Source: Rhodopseudomonas infernalis
GTDB taxonomy: Bacteria; Pseudomonadota; Alphaproteobacteria; Rhizobiales; Xanthobacteraceae
Assembly (NCBI RefSeq): GCF_022271405.1
Contig: NZ_JAJNAL010000008.1
Location: forward strand, 92,721 to 156,720
DNA: 64,000 bases
Direction of reading: 5' to 3'
The notes under the pieces were generated by a model. It made no database searches. It saw only the letters and a list, made by a program, of their open reading frames with translations, and was not told the origin of the DNA. This document shows, one piece after another, positions 44,768 through 55,671 of this stretch. Within the stretch, counting starts at the first letter, position 1. Each line of letters opens with the position of its first letter. A program made the position numbers and the translations under genes.

Positions 44768-45619
44768 CTAGGAATCCGCTTGCGGGGCTACTGCTATATC
44801 TGGATGCGCCGCATGTAGAACCGGCTGTGCGCGGGGCAGATCGGAGTCACCGGTGATAATGTGTTGCTCGTGGTCTGCAGCGATGACCGCGGCCGCGGCG
44901 GTGAGATAGTTCTTCGAGATGGTGACGTCGCCTTTGCGGACGCGCTCGCCCTTCCAACTCGTCAGCGCCATGTTCGGCCGGGACGGATCGGCCCGGGCGA
45001 CGATCAGTTCGGCGGCGGTCGTCCCGGTGATGGCGAACACCAGCTTGTTCTGGATCGAGGCGAAGAAAGTTTTGGCCGTCGCGGCCTTGGGGTCGTAATC
45101 GGCGCTGGTTGCGGCGAATAGGTCGCGGACTTTTTGATAGAATCGTTTCTCGGACGCCCGGATGTCACGGATGCGTTCGAGCAGCTCGTCGAAATAGTCG
45201 AAACCGGCAGGGTCCTTCAGGCGCTCGTCGTTCATGACGAAGCCCTTGACCAGATAGTCGTTCAGAACCTCGGTGGCCCAGCGCCGGAACTGAACCCCGC
45301 GCGCGCTGCGGACGCGGTAGCCGACCGCCAGGATGGCGGCGAGATTGTAGAGATTCGTTGTCCGACGGACTTGGCGTTCGCCTTCCAGTCGAACTTGTAA
45401 GGATTGCTTACAAGTTGCCTCCGGCGTCAGTTCGCCCTGCTGGTAGATGGCGCTCAGATGTTGGGTGATGTTCTGCGGGGTGGTCTCGAACAGCAGCGCG
45501 ATCTCGGCCTGGGTCAGCCAGACCGTGCCGTCTACCAGACGAAGCTGCAATGCATCGCGGCCATCCTCGGTGCGGTAGAGGATCAGTTCGCCTTCGCCCT
45601 TGCCATCCTCAGGTGCCAT
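44768..45619 (-). CDS. RhuM-family protein with altered C-terminus
   Basis: 283 residues; intact RhuM-like (virulence protein RhuM) members are about 330-345. The first 235 residues match well: TVWLTQAEIALLFETTPQNI (the Bro-like/RhuM HTH start), RRTTNLYNLAAILAVGYRVR, and IQNKLVFAITGTTAAELIVA through KGERVRKGDVTISKNYLT. After KNYLT the usual LNRIV... C-terminal part is missing and a foreign tail (AAAAVIAADHEQHIITGDSD) runs to the stop. So the gene looks fused to other sequence near 44915. Function unknown; the family occurs beside restriction-modification and toxin loci. Confidence 0.72.
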   Translation of the reverse strand: MAPEDGKGEGELILYRTEDGRDALQLRLVDGTVWLTQAEIALLFETTPQNITQHLSAIYQQGELTPEATCKQSLQVRLEGERQVRRTTNLYNLAAILAVGYRVRSARGVQFRRWATEVLNDYLVKGFVMNDERLKDPAGFDYFDELLERIRDIRASEKRFYQKVRDLFAATSADYDPKAATAKTFFASIQNKLVFAITGTTAAELIVARADPSRPNMALTSWKGERVRKGDVTISKNYLTAAAAVIAADHEQHIITGDSDLPRAQPVLHAAHPDIAVAPQADS

Positions 45620-45717
45620 GCCGCCTCACCGACGCTGTCCCGGCCTCGGAGATGCCGTCTCATCTTGAATCGGTTGGAGCGTGTTTGTGTCCAAGGGCCT
45701 CGACCTTCAAGATAAAC

Positions 45718-45746
45718 AAAATGCCCGGGACCAGCCCGGGCATTTT
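45718..45746. terminator. Bidirectional hairpin terminator
   Basis: AAAATGCCCGGG and CCCGGGCATTTT pair around ACCAG. It follows the DUF1476 gene on the minus strand by 54 bases, with A/T stretches on both sides. Confidence 0.8.
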
Positions 45747-45800
45747 CCAACTCTGCGGCGAAAGCACGAGGCGGGCCGCGGTATCCCGGGACCGCTCGCC

Positions 45801-46124
45801 TTACTTCCCGGCCTTGATCTCGATCACCGCCTGGGCGAGGAATTCGCCGAGCTTGACGCGGATTTCCGGCTCGGTGACCGTGATGCCCTTGTCGGCGAGG
45901 TCCTTAATGACCTTGCGGACGACGTCGGCGTCGCCGGCTTCCTCGAGGTCGGCCACCACGACTTCCTTGGCATAGGCCGCGGCGGCGTCGCCGGTCAGGC
46001 CCAGCTTTTCGGCGGTCCACAGGCCGAGCAGCTTGGAGCGGCGAGCTTCGGCCTTGAACTTCAGTTCCTCGTCATGCGCGAACTTCTTCTCGAATCCTTC
46101 CTCGCGCTTGTCGAAAGTGGTCAT
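45801..46124 (-). CDS. ATP synthase inhibitor zeta subunit (DUF1476)
   Basis: 107 residues, exactly the family length. MTTFDKREEGFEKKFAHDEE is the signature start, and the four-helix part follows (LGLWTAEKLGLTGDAAAAYA, DVVRKVIKDLADKGITVT). In Paracoccus the zeta protein binds F1 and blocks ATP hydrolysis under low energy; the same job is likely here. ATG 46124 is chosen because a longer frame upstream has no family sequence. It is divergent from purC, separated by a 271-base regulatory gap, and ends in a clear hairpin terminator. Confidence 0.92.
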   Translation of the reverse strand: MTTFDKREEGFEKKFAHDEELKFKAEARRSKLLGLWTAEKLGLTGDAAAAYAKEVVVADLEEAGDADVVRKVIKDLADKGITVTEPEIRVKLGEFLAQAVIEIKAGK

Positions 46125-46395
46125 GTCTTGTTCCGATCTGGTCAGCCGGCCGCGGGAATGGGCCGGTTTGCGGTGGGCGGGTTCGATGCCTAGATATCCA
46201 GAGCGGAACGACAAGACAACTGCCAACAAGGACGCAGCCGGACGGGTAAAACTTGGCCGTACCCGGCCGGATCGATTGTGCCGGACCGGCCAATCAGCTA
46301 GGTTGCGGCGAGGCTAGGTTCTTGTTCTGTTTCCGGTTCCGGCCTTCACGGCAGCTCCGCCGTGGGTCTACATCCTCAGACGGAGCCACCAATCC

Positions 46396-47193
46396 ATGGA
46401 TTTCAACAAAACACGGTACATCCCCATGAGCCGGCGACGTCGCATTTATGAAGGCAAAGCCAAGGTGCTTTATGAAGGTCCGGAGCCCGGAACCCTGATT
46501 CAGCACTTCAAGGACGATGCCACCGCGTTCAACGCCAAGAAGCATCAGGTGATCGAGGGCAAGGGCGTCCTCAACAACCGGATCTCGGAGTACCTGTTTC
46601 AGCACCTCAACGACATCGGGGTGCCGACCCATTTCATCCGCCGGCTGAACATGCGCGAGCAACTGATCCGCGAAGTCGAGATCGTGCCGCTCGAAGTGGT
46701 GGTGCGCAACGTCGCGGCCGGCTCGCTGTCGCAGCGGCTCGGGATCGAGGAGGGCACCCAGCTGCCGCGCTCGATCATCGAGTTCTACTACAAGAACGAT
46801 CAGCTCAACGACCCGATGGTCTCGGAAGAGCACATCACGGCGTTCGGCTGGGCGACGCCGCAGGAGATCGACGACATCATGGCGCTGGCGATCCGCGTCA
46901 ATGATTTCCTGACCGGCCTGTTCCTCGGCATCGGCATCCGTCTGGTCGACTTCAAGATGGAGTGCGGCCGGCTGTTCGAGAACGACATGATGCGGATCAT
47001 CGTTGCCGACGAGATTTCGCCGGATTCGTGCCGGCTGTGGGACATCAAGTCGAACGAGAAGCTCGACAAGGACCGTTTCCGCCGCGATCTCGGCGGCCTC
47101 CTGGAGGCCTACACCGAAGTCGCCAAGCGCCTCGGCATCCTGATGGAAAACGAGCGCCCGGTCGGATCGGGTCCGGTGCTGGTGAAGGGCTGA
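46396..47193 (+). CDS. purC: SAICAR synthetase
   Basis: 265 residues if ATG 46396 is used (CGGAG 11 bases upstream), 255 from the in-frame ATG 46426, which matches other family starts ([20 protein letters not shown]) but lacks a ribosome site. ATP-grasp-like motifs include [30 protein letters not shown] and [12 protein letters not shown], then [14 protein letters not shown]. It joins aspartate to CAIR in purine synthesis. It is first in the purC-purS-purQ row, and a palindromic repeat lies between it and purS. Confidence 0.96.
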   Translation: MDFNKTRYIPMSRRRRIYEGKAKVLYEGPEPGTLIQHFKDDATAFNAKKHQVIEGKGVLNNRISEYLFQHLNDIGVPTHFIRRLNMREQLIREVEIVPLEVVVRNVAAGSLSQRLGIEEGTQLPRSIIEFYYKNDQLNDPMVSEEHITAFGWATPQEIDDIMALAIRVNDFLTGLFLGIGIRLVDFKMECGRLFENDMMRIIVADEISPDSCRLWDIKSNEKLDKDRFRRDLGGLLEAYTEVAKRLGILMENERPVGSGPVLVKG

Positions 47194-47211
47194 GGGCGCA
47201 TCCACACGCAC

Positions 47212-47315
47212 CGTCATTCCGGGGCGCCGCGCAGCGGCGAACCCGGAATCCAGAAGTTGTTACGACGATCGAGATTCCGGGTTCGCGCGCAAAGGGCGCG
47301 CGCCCCGGAATGACC
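47212..47315. repeat. Palindromic repeat pair between purC and purS
   Basis: CGTCATTCCGGGGCGCCGCG...AACCCGGAATCC and the inverted unit GAGATTCCGGGTTCGCGCGC...CCCCGGAATGACC, same family as at 23423 and 48695. Confidence 0.75.
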
Positions 47316-47364
47316 AGCGGGGCGAGGCTGCGCCCGGCACGACGAGGGGACCATCGAGGCGATC

Positions 47365-47610
47365 ATGAAGGGACGAGTCACTGTTACCTTGAAGAACGGG
47401 ATCCTCGATCCCCAGGGCAAGGCGATCGAGGGCGCGCTGAAGTCGCTCGGCGTCGCCGGCATCGCCAGCGTGCGGCAGGGCAAGGTGTTCGACATCGAGC
47501 TCGACGGCGCTGCTGATAAAGCCAAAGCCGAAGCCGCGCTGAAAGACGCCGCCGACAAGCTGCTGGCGAACACGGTGATCGAGAATTATCGCGTCGAGGT
47601 GCTGGGCTAG
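47365..47610 (+). CDS. purS: FGAM synthase subunit PurS
   Basis: 81 residues, usual length. MKGRVTVTLKNGILDPQGKA IEGALKSLG (spaced) and the final NTVIENYRVEVLG are diagnostic. PurS bridges PurL and PurQ to make the three-part FGAM synthase that uses glutamine to convert FGAR to FGAM. It is 172 bases after purC and 24 bases before a coiled-coil gene that separates it from purQ. Confidence 0.95.
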   Translation: MKGRVTVTLKNGILDPQGKAIEGALKSLGVAGIASVRQGKVFDIELDGAADKAKAEAALKDAADKLLANTVIENYRVEVLG

Positions 47611-47633
47611 GGTCAAATTCAGAGGATCAGGTC

Positions 47634-47873
47634 ATGGCTGAAGTGAGCAATGAGTTGATTTTTGAGGTGCTGAAGCAGGTTCAGCACCGATTGGACAAGG
47701 TCGACCACAAGGTCGACGAATTGAAGTCCGAAATGAACGCCGTGCGTGGCTATTTGATCTCCATGCAACAGGACGTCCAGAACGTGTACGCAATCCTCGG
47801 TCGCTTCGATGGTCGGCTCGAACACATCGAGCGCCGTCTGGATCTGAACGACGCGCCGACGATGTCGACCTGA
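47634..47873 (+). CDS. Short coiled-coil protein between purS and purQ
   Basis: 79 residues, predicted almost wholly helical: VLKQVQHRLDKVDHKVDELK then QQDVQNVYAILGRFDGRLEH. The heptad-like pattern HRLDKVDHKVDELK suggests a coiled-coil dimer. It begins 24 bases after the purS stop and ends 57 bases before purQ, on the same strand, so it is in the purine transcript. I recall similar short proteins as isolated hypotheticals; no link to purine synthesis is known to me, so its presence may be incidental. Confidence 0.65.
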   Translation: MAEVSNELIFEVLKQVQHRLDKVDHKVDELKSEMNAVRGYLISMQQDVQNVYAILGRFDGRLEHIERRLDLNDAPTMST

Positions 47874-47929
47874 CACGAAGCAGTGGATTAGATCGTCCCA
47901 GACCCGCTCTACGCTAAATCGGAAATTGC

Positions 47930-48631
47930 ATGAAATCCGCTGTCCTCGTCTTCCCCGGCATCAATCGCGAGCGCGACATGGCGCGCGCGCTGAAACTCGT
48001 CTCCGGCACCGATGCCGCGATGGTGTGGCACGCCGACACCGAGCTGCCGCAGGGCACCGACCTCGTCGTCGTCCCGGGCGGCTTTTCCTATGGCGATTAT
48101 CTGCGCTGCGGCGCGATCGCCGCGCGGGCGCCGGTGATGGACGCGGTGCGCAAGTTTGCAGCCGATGGCGGCCTCGTGCTCGGCGTCTGCAACGGCTTCC
48201 AGATCCTGTGCGAATCCGGCCTGTTGCCCGGCGTGCTGATGCGTAACGCGCGGCTGAAATTCATCTGCCGCGACGTGCATCTGCGGGTCGAGCGCGCCGA
48301 CAGCCCGTTCACCCGCGGCTACACCGCCGGACAGGTGATCAAGGTCCCGGTGGCGCACGGCGAAGGCAACTACGAAGCCGACGAAGAGACGGTGAAGCGC
48401 CTCGAGGGCGACGGCCGCGTGCTGTATCGCTACTGCTCGCCCGAGGGGGAGATCGGCGAGAGCCACAACATCAACGGCGCCGCCGCCTCGATCGCCGGCA
48501 TCGTCAACGAACGCGGCAACGTGCTTGGCATGATGCCGCATCCGGAAAACCACGTCGAACCGATCATGGGCTCGACCGACGGCCGCGGCCTGTTTGAAGG
48601 CCTGGCGGCGCATCTGAAGGCGGCGGCATAG
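47930..48631 (+). CDS. purQ: FGAM synthase glutaminase subunit PurQ
   Basis: 233 residues. Class I amidotransferase triad: nucleophile C87 in [16 protein letters not shown] and the His/Glu pair in [11 protein letters not shown] near residue 204. The oxyanion loop [17 protein letters not shown] is present. It releases ammonia from glutamine for PurL. The N-terminus [20 protein letters not shown] is standard. Its partners are PurS (47365) and PurL (53325), both in this window. Confidence 0.96.
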   Translation: MKSAVLVFPGINRERDMARALKLVSGTDAAMVWHADTELPQGTDLVVVPGGFSYGDYLRCGAIAARAPVMDAVRKFAADGGLVLGVCNGFQILCESGLLPGVLMRNARLKFICRDVHLRVERADSPFTRGYTAGQVIKVPVAHGEGNYEADEETVKRLEGDGRVLYRYCSPEGEIGESHNINGAAASIAGIVNERGNVLGMMPHPENHVEPIMGSTDGRGLFEGLAAHLKAAA

Positions 48632-48694
48632 TTAACTGCCGTCATTGCCGAGCTTGACCCGGCAATCCATTGCCGCGCTTCCCTGCCTCTCGTT

Positions 48695-48843
48695 CGTCAT
48701 TCCGGGGCGCTCGCGTAGCGAGCGAACCGGCAATCCATAGCCACTGTGCTTTGTTGTGAGTCGCAGCGTCGGCGATGCTGTGCGCCTCCGCGAGTCCAGG
48801 GGATATGGATTCCGGGCTCGCGCAAGCCCGTCCCGGAATGACG
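48695..48843. repeat. Palindromic repeats after purQ
   Basis: CGTCATTCCGGGGCGCTCGC...CGGCAATCC and the inverted ATTCCGGGCTCGCGC...TCCCGGAATGACG; the region up to 48930 carries no other gene. Confidence 0.7.
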
Positions 48844-48929
48844 AACGAGAGGGTCCCGGCGCGGCCGATGCAACCGTTTCCCGTCCCCCGCGTACCTCAT
48901 CCGGCACCTACCGAACCTGTCGGACCCCT

Positions 48930-49118
48930 ATGCCCCGGATGCGATCCAAAACCGACCTGCCTGAGAAGACCTGCGTGGCCTGCGGCCGGCCGTTCGCGTG
49001 GCGCAAGAAGTGGGCGCGGGACTGGGACGGGGTCAAGACCTGCTCGGAGCGCTGCAAGGGCGAGCTACGCCGTGCCAACCGCACCACCGGGACAGCCGCG
49101 GACGTCGCCCGCGCATGA
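48930..49118 (+). CDS. DUF2256 zinc-finger protein, photolyase-linked
   Basis: 62 residues. CVACGRPFAWRKKWARDWDG and KTCSERCKGELRR supply two Cys pairs around a WRKKWxxxWxxV core, which is the DUF2256 signature. These small zinc-finger proteins are found next to (6-4)/FeS cryptochrome-photolyases, as here: the stop overlaps the photolyase start (ATGA), so translation is coupled. It probably helps the photolyase bind DNA or its target, but the exact role has not been shown to my knowledge. A second ATG at 48939 could also be the start. Confidence 0.85.
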   Translation: MPRMRSKTDLPEKTCVACGRPFAWRKKWARDWDGVKTCSERCKGELRRANRTTGTAADVARA

Positions 49119-50635
49119 CGGCATTGCGGCTCGTCCTCGGCGACCAACTGACCCGCGACATCGCGGAGCTGCGTGACGCGGCAGACGGCGACGTGGTGCT
49201 GATGGCCGAGGTTGCAGACGAGACCACCTACGTCAAACATCACAAGCAGAAGATCGCCTTCGTGCTGTCGGCGATGCGGCACTTCGCCGGGGAGCTGCGC
49301 GCCGACGGCCTCCGTGTCGACTACATCGAGCTGAATGCGCGCGGTAACACCGGTTCGATCGCCGGCGAGCTGAAACGGGCGGTGAAGCGCCACAAGGCGT
49401 CGCGCGTCGTCCTCACCGCGCCGGGCGAATGGCGGCTGATGGCGGAGTTTCGCGCGCTGGATCTCGGCGTGCCGGTCGAGATCCGCGAGGATGACCGCTT
49501 CTTTGCCACCACGGCGCGGTTCGCCCGATGGGCCGCCGAGCGCAAGGCGCTGCGGATGGAGTTCTTCTATCGCGAGATGCGGCGCGAGACCGATCTGTTG
49601 ATGCGAGGTGACGAGCCCGCCGGCGGGCAGTGGAATTACGACAGTGACAACCGCAAGAGGTTGCCAACGTCGGTGGCGGTGCCGCAGCGTTTCGGCGTCA
49701 AGCCGGACGCCATCACTCGCGAAGTGATCAAGCTGGTTGCGGCGCGGTTCGGTGATCATTTCGGCGACCTCGACCCGTTCGAATGGGCGGTGACCCGCGC
49801 CGACGCGCTGCGGGCCTTCGAGGCGTTTCTCGAACACGCGCTGCCGAATTTCGGTGCCTATCAGGATGCGATGGCGACCGGCGAGCCGTTCGTGTTTCAC
49901 GCGGCGATCTCACCCTATCTCAACGCCGGCCTGCTGACGCCGCGCGAAGTCTGCGTCGCGGCCGAACGCGAATACATCGCAAAGCGCGCACCGCTGAACG
50001 CGGTCGAAGGCTTCATCCGCCAGATCCTCGGCTGGCGCGAATATGTCCGCGGCGTGTACTGGCTGAAGATGCCGGACTACGCGCAGACCAACGCACTCAA
50101 AGCCACGCGCGATCTGCCCTGGCTGTACTGGTCGGGCGAGACCGAGATGCACTGCATGGCCGAGGCGATCGATCACACCCGGCGGCACGCCTATTCGCAC
50201 CACATTCAGCGCCTGATGGTGACGGGCAATTTCGCGCTTCTCGCCGGCGTCGATCCCAAGCAGATCGCCGAATGGTACCTGGTCGTCTATGCCGACGCGT
50301 ATGAGTGGGTCGAGCTGCCGAATGTGCAGGGCATGTCGCAATTCGCCGATGGCGGGTTGCTCGCCTCGAAGCCCTATGCGTCGTCCGGCGCCTATATCGA
50401 TCGGATGTCGGACTTCTGCAAAAGCTGCGCTTACGATGTGAAGCAGAAGTCGGGACCGAAGGCCTGCCCGTTCAACTATCTGTACTGGGCCTTCCTGATC
50501 CGCAACGCGCCTCAGCTGCGCGGCAATCAGCGTTTGGCGATGCCCTATCGCAGGCTGGCCGGCTGGGATGAGGCGCGCAAGGCAGCGATTACGGCAGAGG
50601 CGGAGGCGTTTCTCGACGGGCTGCCGACGAAGTAG
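49115..50635 (+). CDS. FeS-type bacterial cryptochrome/(6-4) photolyase (PhrB-like)
   Basis: 506 residues. The beginning LRLVLGDQLTRDIAELRD and the body (WREYVRGVYWLKMPDY, HHIQRLMVTGNFALLAGVDP) are those of the FeS-BCP/CryPro group. The four cluster ligands are C347 in EMHCMAE, C435 and C438 in DFCKSCAYD and C451 in KACPFN, offset by exactly three from Agrobacterium PhrB (350, 438, 441, 454). It should carry FAD, a ribityllumazine antenna and a [4Fe-4S] cluster and repair (6-4) photoproducts in blue light. It is coupled to the DUF2256 gene and ends before a repeat cluster. Confidence 0.93.
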   Translation: MTALRLVLGDQLTRDIAELRDAADGDVVLMAEVADETTYVKHHKQKIAFVLSAMRHFAGELRADGLRVDYIELNARGNTGSIAGELKRAVKRHKASRVVLTAPGEWRLMAEFRALDLGVPVEIREDDRFFATTARFARWAAERKALRMEFFYREMRRETDLLMRGDEPAGGQWNYDSDNRKRLPTSVAVPQRFGVKPDAITREVIKLVAARFGDHFGDLDPFEWAVTRADALRAFEAFLEHALPNFGAYQDAMATGEPFVFHAAISPYLNAGLLTPREVCVAAEREYIAKRAPLNAVEGFIRQILGWREYVRGVYWLKMPDYAQTNALKATRDLPWLYWSGETEMHCMAEAIDHTRRHAYSHHIQRLMVTGNFALLAGVDPKQIAEWYLVVYADAYEWVELPNVQGMSQFADGGLLASKPYASSGAYIDRMSDFCKSCAYDVKQKSGPKACPFNYLYWAFLIRNAPQLRGNQRLAMPYRRLAGWDEARKAAITAEAEAFLDGLPTK

Positions 50636-50690
50636 CCTAGGCCACCCACGAAGTCCTTGCTGCGCTTCTCCGCGCCACAAACCTCTCGTT

Positions 50691-50914
50691 CGTCATTCCG
50701 GGGCGCGCGCAGCGCGAACCCAGAATCCATACCCCCTTGCGATGCTGATTGAGTCCGGCGTGGCTACTGAAGGTGAGTAACCGCGAGTGCGGTGGTTATC
50801 GATTCCGGACTTGCGCGCGGCCCCGGTGGCGCGCAATCCGGAATGACGGGGAGGGGCGGTGCTTGGCAACTTCGGGATTCCGGGTTTGCGAGCTGCGCTC
50901 GCGCCCCGGAATGA
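50691..50914. repeat. Cluster of palindromic repeats after the photolyase
   Basis: Three to four units of the ATTCCGGGG/CCCCGGAATGA family occur here (CGTCATTCCGGGGCGCGCGC at 50691, ATTCCGGACTTGCG near 50800, ATTCCGGGTTTGCG near 50877), filling the roughly 300-base gap to the convergent thioesterase gene. Confidence 0.7.
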
Positions 50915-50935
50915 ATCGCGGAGCGACAGCTTCCC

Positions 50936-51454
50936 TCAGTGACTATCCGCGACCTCGGTCGCCGGCACCTTGCGCTTCACGCGCTTGATCGTGCCGGAGA
51001 AGGTGAACAGCGGGCGGTCGCCGCTTTTCAGCATGCCGCGGACGAAGATCAGCGACTTGCCGGCGCGGGTGACTTCGCCGAACGCTTCGATCAGCTCGCC
51101 TTCGAAAGCCGCGTCGAGGAATTCGGCGCCGAACGCCACCGTTACGCCCGGTCCGTCGAGCTCCCGTGTGGCGATGGCGAACAGGCAGTAGTCGGCGAAC
51201 GTCATGAAGCAGCCACCGTGCACGGCCTTCATGCCGTTGAGGTGCTTCTTCTCGACCCGGAAGGCGCAGCGGACGCGGCCGTCGTCATCGATGCGGTGCC
51301 AGAACGGCCCGTTGTGCGACTCGAAGGTGTCGCGCGTCCAGGTCCGCCAGCCGGCGAACTCGCCCTCGGTCGCGATCGTCAGGTCCGGGCGGTGGGAGCG
51401 GGTGTCGGCGGTCTGCTGCACGGCGGAATTATCCTTTGGTCGAGCTCTCTCCAT
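50936..51454 (-). CDS. PaaI-type thioesterase
   Basis: 172 residues from ATG 51454. The hotdog helix is HGGCFMTFADYCLFAIATRE and the preceding RVEKKHLNGMKAVHGGCFMT shows the conserved HxxGxxHGG arrangement with N and G of the active site. It likely hydrolyses a CoA thioester; the substrate is unknown. Upstream the frame continues to 51568 but without family sequence. It is divergent from the TrpB2-type gene, with a 137-base intergenic gap, and its end is beside the repeat cluster. Confidence 0.82.
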   Translation of the reverse strand: MERARPKDNSAVQQTADTRSHRPDLTIATEGEFAGWRTWTRDTFESHNGPFWHRIDDDGRVRCAFRVEKKHLNGMKAVHGGCFMTFADYCLFAIATRELDGPGVTVAFGAEFLDAAFEGELIEAFGEVTRAGKSLIFVRGMLKSGDRPLFTFSGTIKRVKRKVPATEVADSH

Positions 51455-51591
51455 AAATCCGATGATGCGCTGCAATGCAATCGCCGCCGGGCACGGAGCT
51501 GCGTCATTCAATTGACACGGCGCAATTGGCAGGCCGGTCCGCGCTGTAATACCCTCCCGGCCACACAATGGGCCGCCTGAGGGAGAACAGA

Positions 51592-52956
51592 ATGAGCGAC
51601 CAGATCAAGTACGTCCTGGACGAGGAGAACATCCCGAAGTCCTGGTACAACCTCAATGCCGACTTCCCGACGCCGGTGCCTGCGGTCCTGCATCCGGGCA
51701 CGCATCAGCCGGTCGGCCCGAGCGATCTGGAGCCGCTGTTTCCGATGGAGCTGATCCTCCAGGAGGTCGCGACCGATCGCTATATCGATATCCCTGCGCC
51801 GGTGCGCGACATCTTCCGGATGTGGCGGCCGTCGCCGCTGGTGCGGGCGCGCCGCCTCGAGCAGGCGCTCGGCACGCCGGCCAAGATCTACTACAAGTAC
51901 GAGGGCGTCTCGCCCGCCGGCTCGCACAAGCCGAACACCGCGGTGCCGCAGGCGTGGTACAACAAGCAGGCCGGCATCAAGAAGCTGTCGACCGAGACCG
52001 GCGCCGGGCAGTGGGGCTCGTCGCTGGCGTTCGCCGGCTCGCTGTTCGATCTCGACGTGCTGGTGTTCCAGGTCCGCGTCTCGTTCGACCAGAAGCCGTA
52101 TCGCCGCGCGCTGATGGAAACCTACGGCGCACGCTGCATCGCCTCGCCGTCGACGGAGACCGACTCCGGCCGCGCCATCCTGGCGCAGAATCCGGACAGC
52201 CCCGGCTCGCTCGGCATCGCGATCTCCGAAGCGGTCGAGGTCGCGGCGAAGAATCCGGACATCAAATACGCGCTCGGCTCGGTGCTCAATCACGTGATGC
52301 TGCACCAGACCATCATCGGCCAGGAAGCCATCGCGCAATGCGAAATGGCGGGCGACGATCCCGACGTGATCATCGGCTGCGCCGGTGGCGGCTCGAACTT
52401 CGCCGGCCTCGCGTTCCCGTTCCTCGGCCTGCAGCTGCGCGGCGGCCGCTCGCGTCGGATCATTGCGGTCGAGCCGGCGGCGTGCCCGACGCTGACCCGC
52501 GGCACCTACGCCTACGATTTCGGCGACACCGCGCATCTCACGCCGCTGGTGAAGATGCACACGCTCGGCTCGACCTTCATCCCGCCGGGCTTCCACGCCG
52601 GCGGCCTGCGCTATCACGGCATGAGCGGGATGGTGTCGCACGCCTACGAGCTCGGCCTGATCGAAGCGCGCGCCTACAAGCAGGTCGGCTGCTTCGAAGC
52701 CGGCGTGCAGTTCGCCCGCACCGAGGGCATCGTGCCGGCGCCGGAATCGACCCACGCGGTGCGCTGCGCGATCGACGAGGCGTTGCGCTGCAAGGCCGAG
52801 GGCAAGGCGGAAACCATCCTGTTCAACCTCTCCGGCCACGGCCATTTCGACATGCAGGCCTACATCAACTACTTCGAAGGCAAGCTGGTCGATCAGGACT
52901 ACGACGAAGCCGACCTCGAAACGGCACTGGCGGCGTTGCCGGCGGTGGCGGCTTAA
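51592..52956 (+). CDS. TrpB2-type PLP enzyme (tryptophan synthase beta-like)
   Basis: 454 residues, longer than TrpB1 (about 400), which places it in the TrpB2 subgroup. PLP lysine K113 sits in [38 protein letters not shown] binds the phosphate and [14 protein letters not shown] is the substrate loop. TrpB2 makes tryptophan from indole and serine and usually works without TrpA. There is no trpA or trpF here; the gene lies between purine genes without apparent link. ATG 51592 has GGGAGAA upstream. The TrpB1/TrpA pair is expected elsewhere in the genome. Confidence 0.92.
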   Translation: MSDQIKYVLDEENIPKSWYNLNADFPTPVPAVLHPGTHQPVGPSDLEPLFPMELILQEVATDRYIDIPAPVRDIFRMWRPSPLVRARRLEQALGTPAKIYYKYEGVSPAGSHKPNTAVPQAWYNKQAGIKKLSTETGAGQWGSSLAFAGSLFDLDVLVFQVRVSFDQKPYRRALMETYGARCIASPSTETDSGRAILAQNPDSPGSLGIAISEAVEVAAKNPDIKYALGSVLNHVMLHQTIIGQEAIAQCEMAGDDPDVIIGCAGGGSNFAGLAFPFLGLQLRGGRSRRIIAVEPAACPTLTRGTYAYDFGDTAHLTPLVKMHTLGSTFIPPGFHAGGLRYHGMSGMVSHAYELGLIEARAYKQVGCFEAGVQFARTEGIVPAPESTHAVRCAIDEALRCKAEGKAETILFNLSGHGHFDMQAYINYFEGKLVDQDYDEADLETALAALPAVAA

Positions 52957-52975
52957 GCCACGAGGCACTGCCTAA

Positions 52976-53174
52976 CCTCTCCCCGCATTGCGGGGAGAGG
53001 TCGGATTGCGCAGCAATCCGGGTGAGGGGCCAGGCACAGCATCAACCCGGGCCTGCCTTCTCGGGTCAGCACGCGCGCTGCGCGGCGCCGTGCGCCTCCG
53101 CACCATCTTGCTCGACGCTGGCTCACTGCCATGCCCCTCATCCCACCCTTCTCCCCGCAAGGGCGGGGAGAAGG
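52976..53174. repeat. REP-type hairpins between the TrpB2 gene and purL
   Basis: CCTCTCCCCGC-ATT-GCGGGGAGAGG (52976-53000) and CCTTCTCCCCGC-AAGG-GCGGGGAGAAGG (53147-53174) are perfect hairpins, with GGATTGCGCAGCAATCC just after the first. The 368-base gap holds no gene. Confidence 0.75.
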
Positions 53175-53324
53175 AGCCGGCCGCGGCTGGGGCGGCTGTT
53201 TCGGCCGTCAACCCCACGAAAGCTGCTGGAAAACCGGCCAGAAAACCCTTTCCCCACAGGGCCGATCTTTCTACATAACAGCCAGCCGCGCCGGCCCCTC
53301 CGGCGCGCCGAGGAATGCTGCCCT

Positions 53325-55535
<2,211 letters not shown>

Positions 55536-55585
55536 ACGCTTTCAAGGTCCGATCCGTCGTGCCTAAGTAACAAGCCGCAGGGGTT

Positions 55586-55628
55586 ATGGATTCCGGGTTG
55601 GCGCCAAGAGGCGCGCCCCGGAATGACG
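55586..55628. repeat. Single palindromic repeat after purL
   Basis: ATGGATTCCGGGTTGGCGCC...GCGCCCCGGAATGACG, same dispersed family as the others. Confidence 0.7.
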
Positions 55629-55671
55629 AAAGAGACGTGGGCGTCACAAGCCTTGCAGCATGCCTCTGCGT

